Shown here: positions 33,808 through 39,561 of the stretch, piece by piece
Layout of the letters: the number at the start of each line of letters is the position of its first letter
How positions within the stretch are numbered: the stretch's first letter is position 1
Source of the DNA: an uncultured Prevotellaceae bacterium
GTDB taxonomy: Bacteria; Bacteroidota; Bacteroidia; Bacteroidales; Bacteroidaceae
DNA length: 39,561 nucleotides
Direction: 5' to 3'
NCBI GenBank assembly: GCA_947166345.1
Contig: CAMVDU010000024.1
Span: 1-39,561, forward strand
Translations under genes and position numbers: made by a program
Notes under the pieces: model-generated
Databases searched by the model: none
What the model saw: only the letters and a program-made list of their open reading frames with translations
Told to the model about the DNA's origin: nothing

Positions 33808-34433
33808 TCTTCAAACGGATAAGTTTCGTCGTAAATGTCGCTCAATAGTTTCTCTTTGTAGAGCCAGTGAGCACCGGGGGCAATGTGTTTGACTTTATAG
33901 CCCTTCAACTTTGCAGAAAGCGCACTGATGGAAGCTTCTTCTCCCTCATAGCAGACTTTCCGCTCCGATACAATCGTAACGGAAACTGTTGGGTCGTCTT
34001 TCCATACAAGCACATCACCCTTTTGCATTCCCATTTCGTAGAAGTTGAGTGGTGGACGATGAATCCGTGCCTTTGCCGATGCAGCCTTATCGTCATCAGT
34101 CAAGTCGCTTTCTATTTCGTCGCTCACTTCTTCCGTTACGTCGGTATGGTGGAATAGTTCAAGAATGGCCTTGGCCTGTTCCACCTGTATGCGGAAGAAC
34201 TCACGGTTAGCATTGATGCGCTGCGGAGCAAATGCCGTGTGCAGGGCTTTCTCAATCTTGGCGCAGTCGCCTTTCTTCACCTTGCAAGCAAACTGACATT
34301 CAAATGGAACGGGAACGCCAGTAGTATAGAGTTCCTTCATCCTTTTGTCTATATCTTCCTGCGTTGTCATGCCAATCTTCACAAGGCCAGGCATTACAGG
34401 GTTGGTTAAAAGATAAACTATTCCGTATTCCAT
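33804..34433 (-). CDS. GIY-YIG nuclease with extra C-terminal domain
   Basis: A 209-residue protein. Residues 1-95 are a GIY-YIG domain of the T5orf172/MUG113 type: GIVYLLTNPVMPGLVKIGMTT, an Arg in DKRMKELYTTGVPVPFECQF, and KIEKALHTAFAPQR with NREFF, so the catalytic residues seem present. A linker leads to a second domain (about 125-205: MQKGDVLVWKDDPTVSVTIV, YEGEEASISALSAKL, GAHWLYKEKLLSDIY), whose pattern recalls the RAMA/DUF4357-like modules joined to restriction enzymes; that is inference. Tightly packed among the island genes. Confidence 0.8.
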   Translation of the reverse strand: MEYGIVYLLTNPVMPGLVKIGMTTQEDIDKRMKELYTTGVPVPFECQFACKVKKGDCAKIEKALHTAFAPQRINANREFFRIQVEQAKAILELFHHTDVTEEVSDEIESDLTDDDKAASAKARIHRPPLNFYEMGMQKGDVLVWKDDPTVSVTIVSERKVCYEGEEASISALSAKLKGYKVKHIAPGAHWLYKEKLLSDIYDETYPFEE

Positions 34434-34452
34434 AAACTATGATTATTTAGGC

Positions 34453-34794
34453 TCATTCTTCATCAGCGAATTTAAAAGAACGGTTGAACTCTCCACGCAA
34501 TGTTACCTTTAGTTCTTTAATACCGGCCATTTCGCATGCCTTGAAGTAAGCACAAGCAAACTCGCCAAACTCATCGGTATCCATTTTACCGCGCATGTGG
34601 GTCAGCCAATCATCTTCCGTCAGTTGACTTTTTTCGATGATGTAGTAGGATTTGTTAGTTCCATTCTTAGTCTTTACCCATATCAGGTTCCCGTCCTTAT
34701 CTACGCGCCACATTGTTAATGTCTGTCGATAGTCTTTAGATGGGTCTAATATATAGTCTTTCAACTCATCTGTAAGTTCTTTCTCTTTTTCCAT
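34453..34794 (-). CDS. Small acidic protein of the restriction island, unknown
   Basis: A 113-residue protein with no signal or membrane segment. It has one beta-rich core (TLTMWRVDKDGNLIWVKTKN, then KSYYIIEKSQL) and a helix (TDEFGEFACAYFKACEMAG), followed by a strand. Gaps of 22 and 19 bases to the DUF262-HNH and GIY-YIG genes place it in the same unit. Size and charge would suit an accessory or inhibitor protein, but nothing in the sequence shows it. Confidence 0.6.
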   Translation of the reverse strand: MEKEKELTDELKDYILDPSKDYRQTLTMWRVDKDGNLIWVKTKNGTNKSYYIIEKSQLTEDDWLTHMRGKMDTDEFGEFACAYFKACEMAGIKELKVTLRGEFNRSFKFADEE

Positions 34795-34816
34795 AGTCGT
34801 AGTTTTTGTATAGTAT

Positions 34817-35986
34817 TTATCTATTCCCTTTAGCCCTGTTATGTGTCTTGCATAACATTTGGCAGTTTTCTATATCTGTGCTGCCGCCCTTGCTCCATGC
34901 AGTTACATGGTCGGCATCCATTTCTTCCAGTTTCCAAATGCGCTGACGGTTGGCATCGTGGCCGATGGCGCAGTAGGGGCAGTTGCTTGTGCCTTTTGCT
35001 TTAGCCTTGTCGGTCTGTTGCTGATAGACCTTGCGCATCGTGGGTTTGTCGAACAGGCGAACATTCAACAGTTTTGTTTCCTGGCAGCCACCCAGCACAT
35101 ACTCAAAGATTCCTCGGCGATTAGTCACAAAATCATCGTGCATCAGTTCATAAACCTTTGCCGACAATTCAGAGTGATTCAAAGGTAAGTGATGGAAGCG
35201 CTCGTAAAGTTCGCCCCAATTCAAACCCTGCATTTCATCATATACATCATCGAACTTGCTATCCACCCAATCAATAACGGTGTTGAAGTAGGTCTTAATC
35301 TCGTTAATGTTCTCGTCGCGACGATGGACTGACATATAGCCATCCACATTCCCCTTGCTAACCCATTCCAAAGCTGTAGCCAAGAACATCTGGCGGTTAG
35401 CAGGGCCTTTCACATACGATTCCCATTTCTGAATATTTGCGTTTTGTGAATTGCTAAACTCAGCCTTGCAAAGCGTAACAAATGGTCCACTAAAGACAGC
35501 GTTCAATTCCTCTTGATGATTAAGCGGAATGCCTGCAATGTTAATTGTCTTAAACCATTCCTTGATTTCTTCTTCGGCATGTTCGCCCTCACCCTCGCAA
35601 ATATAGACCAGCAACTTTGTTTGCAGAATCTTCTGCTGCTTGCCCTCATCGAGTCCGTCAAATATCTGCTCCAGTCCGTTAATCTTAACAGCAAACTTGT
35701 TTTTTAGGAAACGCCCCAGCGATGTAATACGCTGCTGACCGTCAAGAACTTCCAAACGTCCACCATCCACTTTATTGAAGTAGATGAGTCCAAGCGGATA
35801 ACCTTTCAAAACAGATTCAATCACTGCCACATCACGCTTTCCATCAGCATAGATGTAGTTTCGCTGATACTCTGGCTGAATGGTTAACTGACCTGCCAAA
35901 CCATAAAGACCTTTGCCTTCAAGTTCGTTGTACTCGAAGCCGTCGCAAATCTGCTCAACGGTATAGATTTTCAATTCTGTCTTCAT
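34817..35986 (-). CDS. DUF262-HNH endonuclease
   Basis: A 389-residue protein with an N-terminal DUF262 (ParB/sulfiredoxin-like NTPase) domain: QPEYQRNYIYADGKRDVAVI near residues 38-57, YPLGLIYFN and the hallmark DGQQR at 82-86. The C-terminal HNH nuclease (from about 335) has CPYC, MDADHVTAWSKGG with the His, and ENCQMLCKTHNRAKGNR, so both zinc pairs and the catalytic residues are intact. Related two-domain proteins (GmrSD, BrxU) cut modified phage DNA. ATG 35986 overlaps the methylase stop by four bases, so the two are coupled. Confidence 0.88.
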   Translation of the reverse strand: MKTELKIYTVEQICDGFEYNELEGKGLYGLAGQLTIQPEYQRNYIYADGKRDVAVIESVLKGYPLGLIYFNKVDGGRLEVLDGQQRITSLGRFLKNKFAVKINGLEQIFDGLDEGKQQKILQTKLLVYICEGEGEHAEEEIKEWFKTINIAGIPLNHQEELNAVFSGPFVTLCKAEFSNSQNANIQKWESYVKGPANRQMFLATALEWVSKGNVDGYMSVHRRDENINEIKTYFNTVIDWVDSKFDDVYDEMQGLNWGELYERFHHLPLNHSELSAKVYELMHDDFVTNRRGIFEYVLGGCQETKLLNVRLFDKPTMRKVYQQQTDKAKAKGTSNCPYCAIGHDANRQRIWKLEEMDADHVTAWSKGGSTDIENCQMLCKTHNRAKGNR

Positions 35987-37128
35987 TGTGTTTGCTTTTT
36001 GCGGATTAATATTCTTGCATACGTGGATTTCAATTGGCCGTCGACCAAGATTGCTGCTCTTCGATTTAAATCGCCATAAAGTGGAGTGTCTTGTGATGTG
36101 TATTCTTTGGTCTTAATACCATATTGATTACCTCTGTCTGTTATGCCAAGTATCTCAAATTGTTCAGGACAATACTTACTTATGAATGAAATAGGTACAC
36201 CCATTATTCCTTCATAATCTCTTGGGATAGCATCTGCAAATGGTACTTCAATTGCATCATAATTCTCATAATGTATGTATTCTTTCCTTCCTCTTACTTC
36301 CTTATGTTTACTATGCTTGAAGTTTTCAGCCATAGTCATAAGTTTTAGCGGTGCATGACGACGACCATGCTCAAGGTTTGTGAACCACCCCGTCCCTGCT
36401 ACGCTTATAAACTTGTTCCCGTTATCATCAATATAGAGTTCTGTGCCTGTCATTTCATAATAGTCAGGAACGAAGAAAGTCATATTCTTTCCATTGACTC
36501 TTTCATTAAAACGGTTTCCTGTCCATATTTTATTAGCCATTATTAGAGGGAAAATTTCTTTGTAAGAGACAGCATTAATATTGCCAATTATCAAAAACTT
36601 CTTGCTAGCTTCCATAATCCATGCCACGAACTCTCTAAATAACGAGAACGGCGGATTAGTCACAATAATATCCGATTCGTCACGCAGTTTTCGTATCTCC
36701 TTGCTGCGGAAATCACCGTCACCCTCCAGATACTGCCATTGCAAATCCTCAATATTGATACGATTATCGCCCGTCACATCACGTTCAAGGACGAATATCT
36801 TACCATGTGTTTTGCTTTTGTCTGCATCGAAGTGCGGCTGCTCTTTCTCAAAAAGTGTGGGCTGATACGGCAACTTATATTTCTTGCTTTCTGGTGCATA
36901 ACTGGTGGAGATTAACTTTTTCAAGCCCAGCAGTTCAAAGTTCTGAGCGAAGAACTTGGTGAAGTTACTCCACTCTGGATCATCGCAAGGCAGTAGCACT
37001 GTCTTACCACGAAACACGTTGGGGTCATATTCCAGATAGGCGTTTATCTCCTTCTGAATATCGGGATATTGCGTATAGAACTCGTCGTTCTTTGCCGTCT
37101 TCGCATTTGCTAAGTTCGTATTTGCCAT
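35983..37128 (-). CDS. Adenine-specific DNA methylase, EcoRI type
   Basis: A 381-residue SAM-dependent N6-adenine methylase of the EcoRI methylase family (PF13651). It starts NLANAKTAKNDEFYTQYPDIQKEINAYLEY and VLLPCDDPEWSNFTKFFAQNF, has the catalytic NPPF near residue 158 (DIIVTNPPFSLFREFVAW), and the family stretches FLIIGNINAVSYKEIFPLI and GTGWFTNLEHGRRHAPLKLM. All core motifs look intact. No EcoRI-like nuclease follows; a DUF262-HNH gene overlaps it instead. Upstream are 79 bases with a 12-base palindrome. Confidence 0.92.
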   Translation of the reverse strand: MANTNLANAKTAKNDEFYTQYPDIQKEINAYLEYDPNVFRGKTVLLPCDDPEWSNFTKFFAQNFELLGLKKLISTSYAPESKKYKLPYQPTLFEKEQPHFDADKSKTHGKIFVLERDVTGDNRINIEDLQWQYLEGDGDFRSKEIRKLRDESDIIVTNPPFSLFREFVAWIMEASKKFLIIGNINAVSYKEIFPLIMANKIWTGNRFNERVNGKNMTFFVPDYYEMTGTELYIDDNGNKFISVAGTGWFTNLEHGRRHAPLKLMTMAENFKHSKHKEVRGRKEYIHYENYDAIEVPFADAIPRDYEGIMGVPISFISKYCPEQFEILGITDRGNQYGIKTKEYTSQDTPLYGDLNRRAAILVDGQLKSTYARILIRKKQTQ

Positions 37129-37150
37129 ATTAATTGCTCAGTATCGTAAA

Positions 37151-37162
37151 AACTACGTAGTT
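37151..37162. promoter_or_regulatory. 12-base perfect palindrome upstream of the methylase
   Basis: AACTACGTAGTT, 23 bases before the methylase ATG in the only sizable gap of the island. Operator-like: self-control sites of methylases or control proteins in restriction systems sit in this place. No clear promoter box accompanies it. Confidence 0.4.
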
Positions 37163-37207
37163 ACAACTATTTCCTAAGATCATAACGACTCATAGTGAAA
37201 TCTGCCG

Positions 37208-37798
37208 CTATAACATTTTACCAATAGGTATTATTTCCCCTGCTTCAAAATAGAGAAGAGGCATACCTGTTTCATCAATAATTGCCTTACCTTTCAACAG
37301 GTTCAGTAAAAAATGATAAGGAGAAAACCCGTTGCCACGCTCATCATTTATCTGCCGACGAAGACGGGCTTTACGGTGGGCTTCATCAGAAATTGGCTGG
37401 GAAACAACTATTCCTTTTTCTGTATAAGAAGTCATATCAATTGCACTTTTTGATGCAATTGACCACAAATGATGCTGGCTGTCTATGATTTGAGCTCTTG
37501 CTTTTAGAACATTATTGGTAGAACAAGTTGACTTCAATTCAAAATAACCAACAAATTTGTTTTTCTCGTCAATGGCTATGATACCGTCACACACAAAAGC
37601 ATGTGGATTATTGGCAATAGAATCACGTTCTAAAGCTAACAAGCTCTTATTGATTTTCAGAACATCCACACCTATGTGCTCAATGATGATCTCACGCGTA
37701 GCAGCCCCCTTTTCATCCTCTTCGATCACCGTTTGCGTGTTGCTTAGAGAGAAGTGCTCTGGCGTATAAATCTTTGTTAGTTTGTCATATAGTTCCAT
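37208..37798 (-). CDS. PD-(D/E)XK-like nuclease, putative
   Basis: A 196-residue protein. AFVCDGIIAIDEKNKFVGYF then ELK gives Asp71, Glu87 and Lys89 in the spacing of a PD-(D/E)XK active site (D, about 15 residues on two strands, ExK). A helix after it (VLKARAQIIDSQHHLW) is also typical. No family name comes to mind. It starts six bases after the ATPase gene ends, so the two are a likely pair; the methylase follows after 79 bases. A role in cutting DNA is inferred from the motif and the context. Confidence 0.6.
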   Translation of the reverse strand: MELYDKLTKIYTPEHFSLSNTQTVIEEDEKGAATREIIIEHIGVDVLKINKSLLALERDSIANNPHAFVCDGIIAIDEKNKFVGYFELKSTCSTNNVLKARAQIIDSQHHLWSIASKSAIDMTSYTEKGIVVSQPISDEAHRKARLRRQINDERGNGFSPYHFLLNLLKGKAIIDETGMPLLYFEAGEIIPIGKML

Positions 37799-37804
37799 TG
37801 CTGC

Positions 37805-39022
37805 TTAGTCCTCCATGTATTGTTCTATTAAGTCATCCACTCGCTCTTGGCGATTGATGATTTCATGGAATGTTGTAAAGGGGATTCCGTTACTGATATC
37901 CTGTTCCTCAATGATAACATTGTTACCTTGTACTTTAAAATAATAAGCACCCATTTGCTCGTAGTCAAGATATAGGTTCTCACTTTCCTGATTATCATTA
38001 CAATACTTCCTAAACTTTTCTGGATTCCTACGACGGAGATTCCCCAAACGTATCAGCTGGTTGAATCGACCAAGGATAAAATCACTATGGGTGGTTATTT
38101 GAAATTGTACACCACGATTGAAACAGCGGGCTATCAAATCTGACACCAAATCTTGACTTTTGGGATGAACATGCGCTTCTGGCTCTTCGAAAAGCAGAGA
38201 GTAAGCACTGATATTCAATTCTGATTGTAACAGCAACAACAATGGTGCTAATTCCTTTACGGACGAAGCAGCTGCACTGATAGGTATGGATGTGCCTGTT
38301 GGAAGACGCAAAAAAGTTTGACCGTCTCTTAATTCAATTTCTCCATTAGTTAGTCGCCTCATCATACTTTGGAAAAACTGGTCATTTGGGAGCTTCCTTG
38401 GACGGGCAGAGGATACCCAGTCATTAAAATCTACGAAACGCTCGTACATTCCAATCCCTTGAAATGCTGACTTAGCATTTTTTGCTCCCATGAATGCAGC
38501 CCTTGCTGGTGGCATCAAATAGGGTATCACGGTTTTGTTGAATATGATAGAGGAAAAGTAATGGTTCAATGCATGAGCATAGATACGCGTCCAATCAGAA
38601 AAGTCGTTAGGGAAAAAAGAAGATGCTCCATTGACATTGACCCGTCTGAGGTAACTTTCCAATGATGTATTCACTTTTATGACTAGATCATCAGGCAAAT
38701 CAAAAGTATAGGTTACGTCACAAGAGAATTCTTTGTTACCTAAAAGATAGCCAAGATATTGTGATGCATCTCGATTCATCCACAACCTAAGGTCTTGGAA
38801 TTTGAATGTAAAACCTTTATTTTTATTTTCTCCCAATGCTTGGATTTTATCCTCAACAAAATATTTTATCCTGTCATTTGCCAGGACACTATACACATGG
38901 TATATCAAGAATGCAGTATAGCTTTTACCTAATCCCGAATCACCCGTGAAAACCATCATTGGTTTCACATTTATTACCGCATCACGTATGCGACCTAATT
39001 CATTGATATATATTTTAAGCAT
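37805..39022 (-). CDS. AAA family ATPase (SMC/OLD-like), defence-type
   Basis: A 405-residue P-loop ATPase. LKIYINELGRIRDAVINVKPMM is followed by the Walker A FTGDSGLGKSY at about 25-35. After a middle domain come a signature-like ATGTSIPISAAASSVKE-type stretch, the Walker B LLFEEPEAHVHP near residue 277 and the H-loop ITTHSDFILGRFNQLI near 311, the order seen in AAA_15/AAA_21 and OLD-family ATPases. No TOPRIM domain follows, so the nuclease partner may be the next gene. The start is ATG 39022: an upstream TTG lies within the promoter box. First intact gene of the island. Confidence 0.85.
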   Translation of the reverse strand: MLKIYINELGRIRDAVINVKPMMVFTGDSGLGKSYTAFLIYHVYSVLANDRIKYFVEDKIQALGENKNKGFTFKFQDLRLWMNRDASQYLGYLLGNKEFSCDVTYTFDLPDDLVIKVNTSLESYLRRVNVNGASSFFPNDFSDWTRIYAHALNHYFSSIIFNKTVIPYLMPPARAAFMGAKNAKSAFQGIGMYERFVDFNDWVSSARPRKLPNDQFFQSMMRRLTNGEIELRDGQTFLRLPTGTSIPISAAASSVKELAPLLLLLQSELNISAYSLLFEEPEAHVHPKSQDLVSDLIARCFNRGVQFQITTHSDFILGRFNQLIRLGNLRRRNPEKFRKYCNDNQESENLYLDYEQMGAYYFKVQGNNVIIEEQDISNGIPFTTFHEIINRQERVDDLIEQYMED

Positions 39023-39042
39023 TGATGTATGAGGTTTTGTTT

Positions 39043-39051
39043 GCAAAGATA
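39043..39051 (-). promoter_or_regulatory. -7 box of the island promoter
   Basis: TATCTTTGC on the minus strand, 20 bases before ATG 39022 of the ATPase. A GTTT lies 19 bases further up as a weak -33 element. It probably drives the ATPase and the PD-(D/E)XK gene, perhaps the whole island. Confidence 0.6.
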
Positions 39052-39114
39052 CTTCTTTTTTATGAGAATTAAACTATTTTCTTCTATAATTACACATTAA
39101 TTTATTAATATGAA

Positions 39115-39237
39115 CTATTTTCTATTTGTGAGCAAGTCAATCCAGAAGGGTTGCGACTCACCCCTCTCATATCCTCTGCCTTTCCACCGCTCTGCAAATT
39201 CAGCTGCAGCCATAGCCATTTGTTTCTCTGTCTTCAT
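39115..39237 (-). pseudogene. N-terminal remnant of an MmeI-like (type IIG/IIL) restriction-methylase
   Basis: A 40-codon frame: MKTEKQMAMAAAEFAERWKG then RGYERGESQPFWIDLLTNRK and a stop. The core AxxFAxxWKxRGYExGExQxFWxDLL is the typical start of MmeI-like and related large DNA methylases of about 900-1000 residues. Here the frame ends right after DLLTN, and the AT-rich sequence downstream leads into the ATPase promoter. A promoter box lies in front (39269-39276), so the remnant kept its 5' end. Could also be a short expressed peptide. Confidence 0.6.
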
Positions 39238-39268
39238 AATGCTTGCCTTGGGTTTTCAATTATGGGCA

Positions 39269-39276
39269 CAAAGTTA
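39269..39276 (-). promoter_or_regulatory. -7 box in front of the MmeI-like remnant
   Basis: TAACTTTG on the minus strand, 31 bases before ATG 39237. The -33 region is weak. It suggests that the remnant keeps the start of a former transcription unit. Confidence 0.45.
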
Positions 39277-39343
39277 CTCAATTTTATTGAGTATTTGGCG
39301 TAAATAGTAAAAAAAATGCTGTTTTTAATAGTTTTTGCTGGAA

Positions 39344-39481
39344 ATGTATCATATCTGGTACATCGTTTCAGAAGAATTAGCAGTAGTATTACAAAACAAG
39401 AGGAAAGGAGACCTTCAAAAACAGTATTTTAAGTATCCAATTGGAAAAAAATATTTTCTCAACTGGAAAAATAAAAAATGA
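39344..39481 (+). CDS. Possible small protein of 45 residues
   Basis: ATG 39344 to TGA 39479-39481, starting MYHIWYIVSEELAVVLQNKR and ending with a Lys-rich tail. No canonical promoter is seen. The stop codon lies in the terminator-like hairpin at 39473-39511, which fits a real short unit. Base composition is AT-rich, so chance is also possible. No family recognised. Confidence 0.2.
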   Translation: MYHIWYIVSEELAVVLQNKRKGDLQKQYFKYPIGKKYFLNWKNKK

Positions 39482-39511
39482 TCACTGGGGACTCTGAATG
39501 ATCACTTTTTT
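39473..39511. terminator. Bidirectional terminator-like hairpin
   Basis: AAAAAATGATCA (39473-39484) pairs with TGATCA(C)TTTTTT (39499-39511) around a 14-base loop, 12 pairs with one bulge. ATGATCACT also appears as a direct repeat at 39478-39486 and 39498-39506. T-runs on both strands fit a two-way terminator. The rest of 39512-39561 shows nothing else. Confidence 0.45.
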
Positions 39512-39561
39512 CTCTCATCTGTCTTCCTTTTTTATTCATAGTTACAGGTTTTATCTGATTC

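Noticed and set aside
37805..39046. TTG start of the ATPase at 39046
   Set aside because: It lies within the TATCTTTGC promoter box, so it would not be transcribed; ATG 39022 is preferred.
39110..39307. 65-codon hydrophobic frame on the plus strand
   Set aside because: It lies opposite the MmeI-like remnant, whose family pattern is convincing on the minus strand.

Overview
The window looks like a chromosome segment of a Bacteroidales bacterium, most likely Prevotella or a close relative. Three things point there: promoters of the Bacteroidetes type (TTTG, about 20 bases, then TAnnTTTG) in front of most transcription units, a lack of clear Shine-Dalgarno sites, and family members typical of that group (RprX/RprY, the lysS-gpsA pair, a DUF5112/DUF5113-like sensor kinase, a eukaryote-like branching enzyme). 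Species assignment is inference.

Layout. 1-780 holds no large gene: a possible gene end, TTCCACATT inverted repeats, a hairpin, and a 47-codon ORF behind a textbook promoter. 840-14656 is almost all on the minus strand: rpsA with a structured leader; the unit lysS-gpsA-MATE; the unit class A PBP-acyl-ACP thioesterase-ilvD; and rprX-rprY. 14943-21017 is a plus-strand unit: secreted MORN protein, YhcH-family protein, glgB, a membrane protein and a CE15-like glucuronoyl esterase. 21023-24790 (minus) carries prmC-recX-comF and pyrE-SRPBCC-lipoprotein. 24947-32072 (plus) carries kdgK and eda, the last two steps of 2-keto-3-deoxygluconate breakdown, followed with overlapping frames by a very large two-module sensor kinase, a response regulator, a membrane protein and a glucosaminidase with LysM. 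An outer-membrane beta-barrel gene (32097-32768) closes the core part.

32827-39237 (minus) is a visibly more AT-rich accessory island of restriction or defence genes. In transcription order it holds a 40-codon remnant of an MmeI-like type IIG enzyme, an AAA ATPase, a PD-(D/E)XK-like protein, an EcoRI-type adenine methylase, a DUF262-HNH nuclease, a small unknown, a GIY-YIG protein with a C-terminal extra domain, a helical/winged-helix unknown and an HNH protein cut off inside its zinc site. Six of the seven junctions from the ATPase to the truncated HNH gene are 22 bases or less; the exception is 79 bases with a 12-base palindrome in front of the methylase. This is the best candidate for an undescribed system: a methylase with three or four different nuclease folds and an ATP-driven module.

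A second theme is short repeats of several families at gene junctions. Three of them lie in frame inside genes: a MATE loop, ilvD, and the middle membrane segment of the sensor kinase.
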